Assembly (NCBI RefSeq): GCF_005889725.1
Contig: NZ_VCKX01000130.1
Coordinates: 1 to 32,635 of the forward strand
Reading direction: 5' to 3'
DNA: 32,635 nucleotides
From: Nonomuraea zeae
Lineage (GTDB): Bacteria > Actinomycetota > Actinomycetes > Streptosporangiales > Streptosporangiaceae
The position numbers and the translations under genes are program-made. The notes below the pieces were generated by a model, which was not told the DNA's origin, searched no databases, and saw only the letters and a list, made by a program, of their open reading frames with translations. Of the stretch, positions 7,979 through 16,293 are shown one piece after another. Position 1 is the first letter of the stretch. Each line of letters begins with the position of its first letter.

Positions 7979-7992
7979 GTGGTGGAAAGTGG
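7979..7992 (+). promoter_or_regulatory. Possible second pair of MraZ-type boxes
   Basis: GTGG at 7979-7982 and 7989-7992 on the plus strand are ten bases apart, and the second is preceded by AAA, giving AAAGTGG as in some described MraZ sites. Only two units are present. The rest of the 467-base gap 7726-8192 holds no gene I can support. Confidence 0.35.
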
Positions 7993-8192
7993 AGCGGGGA
8001 GCGGGGCGACGTGTCACAGGATTCGCACCGCGATGCGACAAGAACCGGAACATCCACGGGGTTCCCTGAATATCCACAAATGTCGCTCGAGAACCCACAG
8101 CGTCGTAGGGTCGTACACACAATGGAAAAGGAATGGCATGGCTCCCGCAAAGGCACCAACGGGACGGCCGTCGCACTTCTCATGGAGGCCTG

Positions 8193-9170
8193 GTGGCAGT
8201 AACCCATGACGTCCCTCCCCAGCTCGACGAGCTGGTCTCCACGGCCCACCGGATCCGGCAGGCCATCGAGTCGGTGATCGAGGGCAAGAGCGACGCCGTC
8301 CGGCTGACGCTGACCGTCTTGCTCGCCGAGGGCCACCTCCTGATCGAGGACGTGCCCGGCGTCGGCAAGACCATGCTCGCCAAGGCGCTGGCCCGGTCGA
8401 TCGACTGTCCCGTGCGCCGGGTGCAGTTCACCCCCGACCTGCTGCCCAGCGACATCACCGGGGTGAGCGCGTACAACCAGCAGACCAGAGAGTTCGAGTT
8501 CAAGCCCGGCCCGGTGTTCGCGAACATCGTGGTGGGTGACGAGATCAACCGGGCCTCCCCCAAGACGCAGTCCGCATTGCTGGAGTGCATGGAGGAGCAC
8601 CAGGTGACGGTGGACGGGGTCACCTACCGGCTGGACGCGCCGTTCATGGTGATCGCGACCCAGAACCCCATCGAGATGGAAGGCACCTATCCCCTTCCCG
8701 AGGCGCAGCGCGACCGCTTCACCGCGCGGGTCGCGATGGGCTACCCGGAACCGACCGCCGAGCTGGAGATGCTCGACGTGCACGGCGGCACCTCCCCGCT
8801 CGACAAGCTGGAGCCGGTGGCGACGACGGCCGAGGTGCGCGCGCTCATCGAGGCCGTACGCGGCGTCTACGTCTCACAGGCGGTCAAGAAGTACGCCATC
8901 GACCTCGTCGTGGCCACCCGCCACTCCCCCGACCTCCGGCTGGGCGCATCGCCCCGGTCCACGCTGCAGCTCGTACGCGCGGCCAGGGCGCACGCGGCGC
9001 TGGCGGGCCGCGACTACGTCATCCCCGACGACCTGCAGGAGCTGGCGATCCCCGTGCTCGCGCACCGGCTGCTGCCCAGCGTCGAGGCCCAGGGACAGCG
9101 CCGCCTGCCCGAGCAGGTGGTGACCGATCTCGTCAGGCGGGTGCCGGTGCCGGAGACGCGAGGCCGCTGA
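8193..9170 (+). CDS. MoxR-family AAA+ ATPase
   Basis: 325 residues, the usual MoxR size. The Walker A motif is VPGVGKTM near residue 55, Walker B is in VVGDEINRASPKTQ, sensor 1 is in VIATQNPIEMEGTYPLPEAQ with DRF after it, and a C-terminal lid domain follows. MoxR ATPases act as chaperones that mature or remodel partner proteins, often those with VWA or DUF58 domains, and DUF58 is the next gene. The GTG at 8193 has GGAGG only four bases upstream. The frame is open further to an ATG at 8133, but that N-terminus does not look like the family. It is divergent from mraZ and first of a three-gene operon. Confidence 0.92.
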   Translation: MAVTHDVPPQLDELVSTAHRIRQAIESVIEGKSDAVRLTLTVLLAEGHLLIEDVPGVGKTMLAKALARSIDCPVRRVQFTPDLLPSDITGVSAYNQQTREFEFKPGPVFANIVVGDEINRASPKTQSALLECMEEHQVTVDGVTYRLDAPFMVIATQNPIEMEGTYPLPEAQRDRFTARVAMGYPEPTAELEMLDVHGGTSPLDKLEPVATTAEVRALIEAVRGVYVSQAVKKYAIDLVVATRHSPDLRLGASPRSTLQLVRAARAHAALAGRDYVIPDDLQELAIPVLAHRLLPSVEAQGQRRLPEQVVTDLVRRVPVPETRGR

Positions 9171-9226
9171 TGGATCCGCTGCGCAGCGAGCACATCCGTC
9201 GCCGGCACGGGTTGAGGACACAGTGA
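9170..9226 (+). CDS. Possible 18-codon bridging mini-ORF between moxR and the DUF58 gene
   Basis: Starts with an ATG sharing its A with the moxR stop (TGATG), has GAGG six bases ahead, and ends with a TGA overlapping the GTG of the next gene (GTGA). The peptide MDPLRSEHIRRRHGLRTQ has no recognised domain. It fills the 52-base gap exactly, so ribosomes could pass from moxR to the DUF58 gene without leaving the mRNA. A real peptide or a pure coupling device are both possible. So is chance in GC-rich DNA. Confidence 0.35.
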   Translation: MDPLRSEHIRRRHGLRTQ

Positions 9227-10485
9227 GAGCCGGACTGCGCGCGCTGACCTCCCGAGGCAGGTCGTTCCTCGCCTCCGGGATCGCGGCGCTGCTGATGGCC
9301 GTCTTCCTGGGCGAGAACGACCTGTTCAGGATCGGGGTGCTGGTGACGGCGCTGCCGCTGCTGGCGGCGATGGTGGTGGCGCGCACGCGCTACCGGCTGA
9401 GCTGCGCCAGGCGTCTCGACCCGCCGAGGGCCGAGGTGGGCGGCGAGGCCACCGTGACCCTGCGGCTGGAGAACGTCACCAGGCTCCCGACCGGCCTGCT
9501 GCTCATCGAGGACACCGTTCCGTACGCGCTGGGCGTGCGGCCCAGGTTCGTGCTGGACCGGGTCGAGTCGCGGGGCGTGCGGGAGATCGACTACCGGGTG
9601 CGCTCGGACCTGCGCGGCCGTTACACGATCGGCCCGCTGTCCATCCGCATCGCGGACCCGTTCGGGCTGGTCGAGCTCACCCGCTCGTTCACGATCAGCG
9701 ACACGCTCGTGGTGACGCCGCACGTGGCGGCGCTGCCCCACGTACGGCTGTCGGGCGAGTGGACGGGCGGCGGCGACAGCCGTACCAGGAGCGTGGCCGC
9801 GGCGGGCGACGACGACGTGGCCCCGCGCGAATACCGGCAGGGCGACGACCTGCGGCGGGTGCACTGGCGCTCGACGGCCCGCCACGGCGAGCTGATGGTG
9901 CGCCGCGAGGAGCAGCAGTGGCAGAGCCGCGGCGCGCTCCTGCTGGACACCCGCAGGTACGCCCACCGCGGCGAGGGCCCGCGCTCGTCCTTCGAGGTGG
10001 CGGTCTCCGCCGCCGCCTCGATCGGCGTGCATCTCGCCCACGAGGGTCTGGGCCTGCGGCTGGTGACCGACCTGGGCGCGGAGCACCTGACCGACTCCGG
10101 CCTGAGCTACTCGTTGCTCGACACCCTCGCCGTGGTACGGCACAGCCCCGCCCGCTCGCTGGAGATGGGCGTCTCGGCCCTGCGCCAGGGCGGCGGCGAC
10201 GGGCTGATCGTGGCCGTGCTCGGCTCGCTCGACCCGGAGGAGGCGAGAGAACTGGCCCGGCTCAGGCACAGCGGCATCACCGCGGTGGCGGTGCTGCTCG
10301 ACGTGAGCACGTGGGAGGGCGGCGACCGCGCGGCGGCCGAGAGCCACCAGGCCGTGCAGGCCGTGCTGGCCGGATACGGCTGGCGCATCGTCCGCCTGCC
10401 CGCCGGAACCTCGATCGCCTCCGTCTGGCAGGACGCCGCCAACCGCGGCAGGTACGCGGTCAACCCGGCGGGAGGCGCGGCATGA
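9223..10485 (+). CDS. DUF58 membrane protein
   Basis: 420 residues. Two N-terminal membrane helices lie at about residues 15-30 and 35-52. An extracytoplasmic-type beta region follows (VTLRLENVTRLPTG ... RGRYTIGPLSIRIADPFGL), then the DUF58 signature REYRQGDDLRRVHWRSTARHGELMVRREE, then a VWA-like C-terminal part. Members sit next to MoxR ATPases and transglutaminases, as here, and are thought to be MoxR partners at the membrane. The GTG at 9223 has GAGG six bases upstream. The stop overlaps the start of the transglutaminase gene by four bases (ATGA). The molecular function is not known. Confidence 0.9.
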   Translation: MRAGLRALTSRGRSFLASGIAALLMAVFLGENDLFRIGVLVTALPLLAAMVVARTRYRLSCARRLDPPRAEVGGEATVTLRLENVTRLPTGLLLIEDTVPYALGVRPRFVLDRVESRGVREIDYRVRSDLRGRYTIGPLSIRIADPFGLVELTRSFTISDTLVVTPHVAALPHVRLSGEWTGGGDSRTRSVAAAGDDDVAPREYRQGDDLRRVHWRSTARHGELMVRREEQQWQSRGALLLDTRRYAHRGEGPRSSFEVAVSAAASIGVHLAHEGLGLRLVTDLGAEHLTDSGLSYSLLDTLAVVRHSPARSLEMGVSALRQGGGDGLIVAVLGSLDPEEARELARLRHSGITAVAVLLDVSTWEGGDRAAAESHQAVQAVLAGYGWRIVRLPAGTSIASVWQDAANRGRYAVNPAGGAA

Positions 10486-12941
10486 GGCTGACCGTCGCGT
10501 CGGGCGTGGCCACGTTCGCCGCGGCCATCCTGCTCTATCCGCTCTTCTCCGGCGGCGCCTGGTTCTGGAGCTCGCTCGGCGCCGTGCTCGCCGTGGTCGC
10601 CGCGGGCCTGCTCAGCAGCCGCCTGTCGCTGCCGGCCTGGGCCGCGCCGCTGCTCGGGGTGGCCGCGACCTGGATCTACCTGACCGCGTCCTTCGCCGCG
10701 AGCGAGGCGTGGGCCTGGCTGGTGCCGACGAAGGGGTCGGTGGCGGAGCTGGCCAGGCTGCTCGGCGTCGGCTGGGCCGACATCCAGCGCTTCGCCGCTC
10801 CCGTGCCGCCGACCGAGGGCATCACGCTGCTGACCGCGGGCGGGGTCGCGTTCATCGCGATCTGCGTGGACCTGCTCGCCGCGCGGGTGCGGCGGACGGC
10901 GCTGGCCGGGCTGCCGCTGCTGGCCCTGGCCACCGTGCCGGCCACGATCCTGCCCGACCCGATCAGCTGGCCCGCGTTCATCATCGCGGCGCTCGGGTTC
11001 GTCAGCCTGCTGATCGCCGACGGGCGCGAGCGGGTGGGTCACTGGGGCCGGGCGGTGCTGGTACGCAGGACCACCCGGGCGGCGTCGTCCGGCAACTCCT
11101 CCGGCAACTCGTCCGGCGCGCCGCGCACCGCCGCCGACACGAGCGGCCTGCGGCTGTCGGGCAAGCGCATCGGGTTCGCCGCGATCGCGCTGGCCGTGCT
11201 GCTGCCAGCGCTGCTGCCGGCGATGGAGCCGGTGTCGTTCTTCACGTTCGGCGTGGGCGGCAGAGGGATCGGCAAGGGCAACTCGATCAGCATCCCCAAC
11301 CCCATCGCGAACCTGCGCGGGCAGCTGGAGCTGCCCGAGCGCCGGGTGGTGCTCACCTACACCAACAACGACGACAAACCCCGCTATCTGCGGATCTACT
11401 CGCTCGACACGTTCGACGGCCAGCAGTTCGGCATGACCGAGCCGAAGGGGTCGCCGGACAACAGGACGGACAACGGCCCGCTTCCCGACCCTCCGGGGCT
11501 GGGCGCGGAACCCAAGATCAACAGCGTGGTCACGAACGTCCAGATCAGCGACGAGATCGCGCGGCTGTCGTTCCTGCCGCTGCCGTACCCGGCCAGGGAG
11601 ATCCGGGTGGAGGGCGACTGGCGCGCGGACGTCGACACGCTGATGGTCTTCTCCACCCGCGACGAGGCCGCCGGCATCGAGTACCAGGTGGGCACGAGCG
11701 AGCCCGAGCCCACCGCGGACCTGCTGGACTCGCTGGACGGGACCAGGCCGCGGGCGGATCCGCGCTACCTCAAGCTGCCGGAGAACCTGCCTCCCGAGAT
11801 CGGCGAGCTGGCCTCCCGCCTGACCGCGAACGCCTCGACGAGCTACGAGGCCGCGGTCAAGCTGCAGCAGTTCTTCACCAAGGACGGCGGCTTCACCTAC
11901 AACGTGCGCACCCAGGGGCACAGCAACTCCGCGCTGCGGGACTTCCTGCTGCGCGACCGGGTGGGCTACTGCGAGCAGTTCGCCGCGTCGATGGCGGTGC
12001 TGGCCAGGCTGGTGGGCATCCCGTCGCGGGTGGCGATCGGCTACACGGGCGGCACGAAGATCGGCGACCGCTGGACGGTCGGCACGAACGACTCCCACTC
12101 CTGGCCCGAGCTGTATTTCGAGGGCGTGGGCTGGCTGCCGTTCGAGCCGACGCCCGCCGGATCGCTGGGGCAGGGCAGCGCGCGCGTGCCGACGTACACG
12201 CAGCCCAGGCCGGAGGCGACCGGCGAGGCCGCGACCCCGACCCCGGGCGCGACCAGCTCATCCGCCGACGAGCCGATCGACCCGTCGAACCAGCTCAACC
12301 CCCGCCAGGCCGACCGCGAGGCCCTCATCGCGACCGGCGGGCTGCCGCCCGACGACTCGATGCCGCTGATCGGCAAGCTCGGCATCGGCGCCGGGGCGCT
12401 GCTGCTCCTCCTGCTGATCCCCGCCGGCACGCGGCTGGTCACCAGGAACCGGCGCGTGCGCAGCCTCGGCTGGAAGGTGTCGGAGCCCGCCGACGAGCTG
12501 ACGGCCAGGCTGGTCTCTGACCAGGAGGCGAAGGGGCGGAACCAGTCGGTCGCCGCGGCGTGGGCCGAGCTGGACGACGTGCTGTACGACTACGGCATGG
12601 CCCGCGAGACCAGCGAGACCCCGCGGGCCCTGGCGCGGCGGCTGATCCAGCAGTACGAGTTCGACCCGGACTCGGCGGCGGCCATCACGGCGATCGCCTC
12701 CGCGGTCGAGCGGGTGCTGTTCGCCAGGGATCCCGGGCGGATCGGCCCCATGAAGAAGGAGCTGCGCACGGTGCGGCAGGCCCTGGCGGCCACGGTCTCA
12801 CGCGGGCGGCGGGTGCGCGCGGTGCTGCTGCCGCCCTCGACCCTGCGCCGGCTGCGCGGCCTCGGCGAGCGCCTGCTCGACGGGTTCGACCTGCTGGAGA
12901 ACATCAGATTGCGGCGGACGGCAGCCCAGAAGGGCTCCTGA
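10482..12941 (+). CDS. Membrane transglutaminase-like protein (DUF3488 / transglutaminase / DUF4129)
   Basis: 819 residues. The N-terminal third has several membrane helices, the first at about residues 8-28, followed by a Ser/Gly/Asn linker and a further helix. The large extracellular part holds a papain-like transglutaminase core: Cys497 in GYCEQFAAS, His539 in NDSHSWPELYF, and an acidic residue in WLPFEPTP. A membrane helix follows (GIGAGALLLLLLIPAG), then a cytoplasmic DUF4129-like tail with AWAELDDVLYDYGMARETSETPRALARRL. Such proteins, paired with MoxR and DUF58, are inferred to modify cell-surface or wall proteins. The ATG at 10482 has GGAGG seven bases ahead and overlaps the previous stop. 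Last gene before a strong hairpin. Confidence 0.9.
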   Translation: MRLTVASGVATFAAAILLYPLFSGGAWFWSSLGAVLAVVAAGLLSSRLSLPAWAAPLLGVAATWIYLTASFAASEAWAWLVPTKGSVAELARLLGVGWADIQRFAAPVPPTEGITLLTAGGVAFIAICVDLLAARVRRTALAGLPLLALATVPATILPDPISWPAFIIAALGFVSLLIADGRERVGHWGRAVLVRRTTRAASSGNSSGNSSGAPRTAADTSGLRLSGKRIGFAAIALAVLLPALLPAMEPVSFFTFGVGGRGIGKGNSISIPNPIANLRGQLELPERRVVLTYTNNDDKPRYLRIYSLDTFDGQQFGMTEPKGSPDNRTDNGPLPDPPGLGAEPKINSVVTNVQISDEIARLSFLPLPYPAREIRVEGDWRADVDTLMVFSTRDEAAGIEYQVGTSEPEPTADLLDSLDGTRPRADPRYLKLPENLPPEIGELASRLTANASTSYEAAVKLQQFFTKDGGFTYNVRTQGHSNSALRDFLLRDRVGYCEQFAASMAVLARLVGIPSRVAIGYTGGTKIGDRWTVGTNDSHSWPELYFEGVGWLPFEPTPAGSLGQGSARVPTYTQPRPEATGEAATPTPGATSSSADEPIDPSNQLNPRQADREALIATGGLPPDDSMPLIGKLGIGAGALLLLLLIPAGTRLVTRNRRVRSLGWKVSEPADELTARLVSDQEAKGRNQSVAAAWAELDDVLYDYGMARETSETPRALARRLIQQYEFDPDSAAAITAIASAVERVLFARDPGRIGPMKKELRTVRQALAATVSRGRRVRAVLLPPSTLRRLRGLGERLLDGFDLLENIRLRRTAAQKGS

Positions 12942-12953
12942 CGACCGACCCGC

Positions 12954-12992
12954 GCGTGCGGCCGTCCCCCTGACGGGTGGACGGCCGCACGC
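12954..12992 (+). terminator. Strong intrinsic-type hairpin after the transglutaminase gene
   Basis: A perfect 14-base stem (12954-12967 with 12979-12992) with an 11-base loop that can pair further (CCC/GGG). TTTGCTGT follows on the plus strand, a weak U tract. It sits 12 bases past the stop, between convergent genes, so it may end both transcripts. Confidence 0.8.
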
Positions 12993-13057
12993 TTTGCTGT
13001 CTCCACCGGATCGGCACGAGTGCCGGCTTGCCGGTCAGCCCTGGGCGGTTTATCTGC

Positions 13058-13456
13058 TCAGCGCTCGTCGTGGCGACGGCGCCAGCGCTCTTCCATGCGC
13101 TCCATGAAGGTGCCACGGTTGCCCCTGCGGGCAGGCTTGCCCGGAGGTACGGCCGTGCCGGAGGCGGGAGCAGCGTCTCCGAACCCATTCATTCGTTTCC
13201 AACTGGACAAGCCCCACAGACACGCGGCGAGCATGACCACGAAACCGCCGACGCCGAGCCAGATCAAACTCATGACCACGCCGACCATCATGATGACGAC
13301 ACCGAGGGCAAAGCCGATGGAGGCTTTGACCAGGCGACGCTTGTAATGGCTGCGCGGGTCACTGATCCTTACGGTGTTGGCCCACTTCGGGTCCTCGGCG
13401 TAGAGGGCCTGCTCGATCTGGTCGAGCAAGCGCTGCTCGTGCTCAGAGAGCGGCAC
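13058..13456 (-). CDS. DUF3040 small membrane protein
   Basis: 132 residues beginning with (M)PLSEHEQRLLDQIEQALYAEDPKWA, the conserved start of the DUF3040 family. Two membrane helices follow at about 50-85 (IGFALGVVIMMVGVV and IWLGVGGFVVMLAACLWGL), then a basic tail ending RWRRRHDER. The GTG at 13456 is chosen because the family motif begins there and GGGAGG lies four bases upstream; a longer frame to 13507 is open but lacks these supports. Function unknown. It is commonly found near division genes in actinobacteria. Confidence 0.88.
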   Translation of the reverse strand: MPLSEHEQRLLDQIEQALYAEDPKWANTVRISDPRSHYKRRLVKASIGFALGVVIMMVGVVMSLIWLGVGGFVVMLAACLWGLSSWKRMNGFGDAAPASGTAVPPGKPARRGNRGTFMERMEERWRRRHDER

Positions 13457-13684
13457 GGCGCCTCCCAAGGACGGCCCCAGGACGGGGAAGACGGCAACGG
13501 ACGACACGGGGTGTCCGAACCTCGCGGTCGGTTATCCCCAGAATACGAGGCTGTAGACGTAGGCGAAAGCAAACGTCCAACGCAGACCAAACCGGAGGTG
13601 ACGTCATGGCTCCATTGTGGCCCATCTCGCCCCCCTTCCCCCAAAATCGCGACACTGACGCCCCACGAAATCCAGACATCGACG

Positions 13685-14926
13685 TCATGTCTCTATTTCA
13701 TCAAGCTTGCCACGTACAAGCGACGCTGGGAGCACCGCATCGGGACCGAATCTCCGGATCGCCTTGTCCATGGCCTGTTCGGCCTCGCGCCAGCCGGTCT
13801 CCCGCTCGCCCAGGCTGAGCTGGCGGGTGGCCGCATCGGCCGGCTTGAGGTTTTCCATCCTGACGCCGACCAGGCGCAGCCGTACGCGCTCGAGCCCGGC
13901 CGCCTGGAACAGCTCGCAAGCTGTGGCGTAAATCACTTGGGCGACGTCGGTCGGCTCGCGCAGCGTACGCGAGCGGTTGATCGTGGTGAAATCGGCTCGG
14001 CGTAGCTTCACACTTACAGTTCTTCCCACGTGGCCGCCCTTACGCATCCTGGCGGCCACCCGCTCGGACAGGCGCAGGAGCTCGCGCTTGATCACCTCGG
14101 GGTCGTCGACGTCCACCGCGAACGTCTCTTCGTTGCCGATGCTCTTGTCCGGGACGTGCGCGCTCACCGGCCGCTCGTCACGCCCCCAGGACAGCGCCGC
14201 CAGGTGACCGCCCACGGCCTGCCCGAGCTCGCGCTGGAGGGTGGCGTGGGGCACTCTGGCCAGGTCTCCGACCGTGCGGATGCCGAGGCGTACGAGGGAC
14301 TGCTCGGTGCGCTCCCCGACGCCCCACAGGGCGGATACGGGCAGCGGGTGGAGGAAGTCCACGACCTGGTCGGCGGGCACCACCAGCAGCCCGTCGGGCT
14401 TGCACTGCTTGGATGCCAGCTTTGCGATGAATTTGCTGCTCGCCACGCCGACGGAGCACGTGATGCCGTAGCGGTCGAGGACCTGCTCCCTGATCATCGC
14501 GGCGATGGCGGCGGGCGCGCCGAGCCTGCGCCTGGCCCCGCCGACGTCCAGGAACGCCTCGTCGGACGCGATCGGCTCGACCAGCGGGGTGATCGTGTGG
14601 AAGATCTCCATGACGCCCTTGGAGACCTCGGAGTATTTGCCGTGGCTGGGCGGGATGATCGTGGCCTGCGGGCACAGCCTGCGCGCCCGGCTCATCGGCA
14701 TCGCGGAGTGCACGCCCTGGGCCCTGGCCTCGTAGGTGGCGCTGAGCACGACGCCGCGCCCGGCGGGCGAGCCCACGATCACGGGCCGGCCGCGCAGCTC
14801 GGGCCGGTCGAGGAGCTCGACGCTGGCGAAGAAGGCGTCCATGTCGACATGGAGGATCGGGCAGCCGCTGTCATCGACCCCGGTACGCGGAGCGGGGCCG
14901 ATGCCGGTGATCTGCTTGCGAGACAC
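13685..14926 (-). CDS. dinB: DNA polymerase IV (Y-family, translesion)
   Basis: 413 residues. The palm motif LHVDMDAFFASVE carries metal-binding Asp28, and SDEAFLDV carries the catalytic Asp122-Glu123 pair. The finger motif has YEARAQGVHSAMP, the thumb helix-hairpin-helix is ALWGVGERTEQSLVRLGI, and the little-finger domain ends in a polymerase-like tail. In SDEAFLDV the residue before Asp is Ser where Leu or Ile is common, a mild variation. The C-terminus LVRGKLDEIET has no clear clamp-binding QxxLF, although RQLSLG near residue 382 resembles one. The GTG at 14926 lies seven bases after a -10 element, so the mRNA is probably leaderless. A LexA box sits in the promoter, so expression should be SOS-induced. 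Confidence 0.95.
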   Translation of the reverse strand: MSRKQITGIGPAPRTGVDDSGCPILHVDMDAFFASVELLDRPELRGRPVIVGSPAGRGVVLSATYEARAQGVHSAMPMSRARRLCPQATIIPPSHGKYSEVSKGVMEIFHTITPLVEPIASDEAFLDVGGARRRLGAPAAIAAMIREQVLDRYGITCSVGVASSKFIAKLASKQCKPDGLLVVPADQVVDFLHPLPVSALWGVGERTEQSLVRLGIRTVGDLARVPHATLQRELGQAVGGHLAALSWGRDERPVSAHVPDKSIGNEETFAVDVDDPEVIKRELLRLSERVAARMRKGGHVGRTVSVKLRRADFTTINRSRTLREPTDVAQVIYATACELFQAAGLERVRLRLVGVRMENLKPADAATRQLSLGERETGWREAEQAMDKAIRRFGPDAVLPASLVRGKLDEIET

Positions 14927-14933
14927 GTCGCCT

Positions 14934-14956
14934 ATTCTATCCGAACAGGCGTTCTA
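14934..14956 (-). promoter_or_regulatory. dinB promoter with LexA (SOS) box
   Basis: GAACAGGCGTTC (14943-14954) matches the actinobacterial and Bacillus-type LexA site GAAC-N4-GTTC exactly. The minus-strand -10 hexamer TAGAAT (14939-14934) follows directly. Seven bases separate it from the dinB GTG at 14926, placing the transcript start at or next to the start codon. LexA bound here would cover the region between -35 and -10. Confidence 0.85.
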
Positions 14957-14997
14957 GACCGAGGGCTGCGGGCATCGGTTCTTCCCTTCCTGCCGCC

Positions 14998-15750
14998 TCA
15001 GTTCCGGTGGCCGAGCACATGGAGCTGCGTGGCGATGTCTCTCAGCACGGGATGGGTCGCGGCGGCCTGCTCCAGCGCCACGAGGCTCTCGGCCGCGCCG
15101 GGCTCGCCGTCCACCAGCCTGCTCGGCACCAGGTCGGCGAAGACCCGCACGCCGTGCACGGCGCCGATCGCGAACCCGGTCGCACTCAGCAGCTCGACCA
15201 GGGTCTCGGCGGCGAAGCGCCGCGGCGTGGGGTCACGGTCGCCCCAGGTGCCGCCGGGGTCGCCGAGCACCGCCCTGGCCTCGTCGAACTGGCCGGCCAG
15301 CGCCCGGTGGATGGCGCTGGCGACGGGATTGGCGGCCAGCACGCTCACCGCGCCGCCCCTGCGCAGCACGCCCGCGACGGCGGTGAGTGCGCTGATCGGG
15401 TCTTCGACGTATTCCAGCACGCTGTGGCACAGCACCAGGTCGGCGCTGTCGCGGCTGAGCAGCTCGCCCAGGTCGGCGGCGTCGCCCTGCAGCCCGCGCA
15501 CGCCGACGCCCTTCTCCTTGGCGCGGCGCTCCAGCGCGGCCAGCGAGTCGGGGCTCGGGTCGACGACGGTGACGGTGTGGCCGAGCGCGGCCAGCGGCAC
15601 GGCGAACCCGCCGGTGCCACCTCCGGCGTCCACGATGTCGAGGCCCTCGCGGCCCGTGGCCGCCGTGCGCTCGGACAGGACGGACCGCAACGCGTCCCAG
15701 ACGACGGCGGTCCGCACCGCCGGGGTCCTCGTGACGCCTTCAGCACGCAA
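14998..15750 (-). CDS. Class I SAM-dependent methyltransferase
   Basis: 250 residues from a TTG at 15750, chosen because AAGGAG lies six to seven bases ahead and no ATG or GTG fits near the domain start. Motif I is DIVDAGGGTGGFAVPLAALG, the acidic end of strand 2 is VVDPSPDSLAALERRA, then GDAADLGELL, and motif IV-like LVLCHSVLEYVEDP leads into VLRRGGAVSVLAANP. This is the Methyltransf_11/25 fold acting on an unknown small molecule or RNA. It lies 71 bases upstream of dinB on the same strand, but the LexA-type promoter between them suggests separate control. The substrate cannot be told from the sequence. Confidence 0.85.
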   Translation of the reverse strand: MRAEGVTRTPAVRTAVVWDALRSVLSERTAATGREGLDIVDAGGGTGGFAVPLAALGHTVTVVDPSPDSLAALERRAKEKGVGVRGLQGDAADLGELLSRDSADLVLCHSVLEYVEDPISALTAVAGVLRRGGAVSVLAANPVASAIHRALAGQFDEARAVLGDPGGTWGDRDPTPRRFAAETLVELLSATGFAIGAVHGVRVFADLVPSRLVDGEPGAAESLVALEQAAATHPVLRDIATQLHVLGHRN

Positions 15751-15901
15751 CGTCGGCTCCTTCTCCCTCGCGAACTGCTTCTTCGCGGACGGGCCCAGCC
15801 TACGCCGTACGCGGGATCGCCCGCTCCCGACCGGCGGCACCCGGCTCCTTCCGCTTCTTCCGCACGCGGGGGCGCCACATGTGTGCGGAAGGCGGGGCGT
15901 G

Positions 15902-16011
15902 CCGTACATGCGTCTTCCTGGCGCGCACGAGGAGGGCCGGCGGGCCGTACACGGTCATCCTGGCGCGCACGAGGGAGGCCGGTAGGCCGTACATGCGTCT
16001 TCTCGGCGGGG
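15902..16011. repeat. Two and a half copies of a 42-43-base tandem repeat
   Basis: Units begin with CCGTAC at 15902, 15945 and 15987, giving lengths of 43 and 42 bases and a partial third copy. Each of the first two carries TGGCGCGCACGAGG. On the minus strand the first unit has AGGAAGACGC just before an ATG, so the repeat also copies a start-site-like segment. Confidence 0.7.
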
Positions 16012-16076
16012 GTCTTGGGCGGCGGCGGCTCGCGGGCGTCGCCTCAGATCAGCACGCGCGCCCGCGCCGCCGCCCC

Positions 16077-16117
16077 GGAGAAGGGGCGCGTCGCGGCTGG
16101 TGACGCGCCACTTCTCC
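16077..16117 (-). terminator. Large hairpin downstream of nusB
   Basis: Arms 16077-16092 and 16102-16117 pair over 16 positions with one mismatch around a 9-base loop. It lies about 180 bases after the nusB stop. No U tract follows on the minus strand. It could end the pepQ-efp-nusB transcript or be an RNA structure of another kind. Confidence 0.5.
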
Positions 16118-16293
16118 GCACGGCCGGACATGCTCCGGCCACCCGGTCAGGCTCCGCTCCCAGAACGCGGGCATCGTGCCTGGCCGCGCGGCTGCACACG
16201 TCTCTCGCTGGCGCGAGCCGTGCAGGCTGGCATGGTTGGAACGTACCCCGAACACGCGACCCTGCCTCGCCAAAACCCGCTGAAACAGGGTGT

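Larger units (their letters stand above)
15751..16293. other. Gene-free interval with repeats and hairpins
   Basis: 543 bases between nusB and the methyltransferase gene. I see no convincing gene: open frames on both strands lack family-like sequence. It holds the tandem repeat at 15902-16011, a 9-base stem at 15857-15865 with 15883-15891, and the large hairpin at 16077-16117. A 64-codon minus-strand frame from 15994 reads through the repeats (units like YGLPASLVRARMT), but I do not call it a gene. Confidence 0.6.

Noticed and set aside
8133..8192. Longer MoxR start at 8133
   Set aside because: The extra residues do not resemble the family N-terminus, and the GTG at 8193 has GGAGG ahead of it.
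13600..13607. TGACGTCA palindrome near dinB
   Set aside because: Too short and isolated, with no promoter relation I can support.
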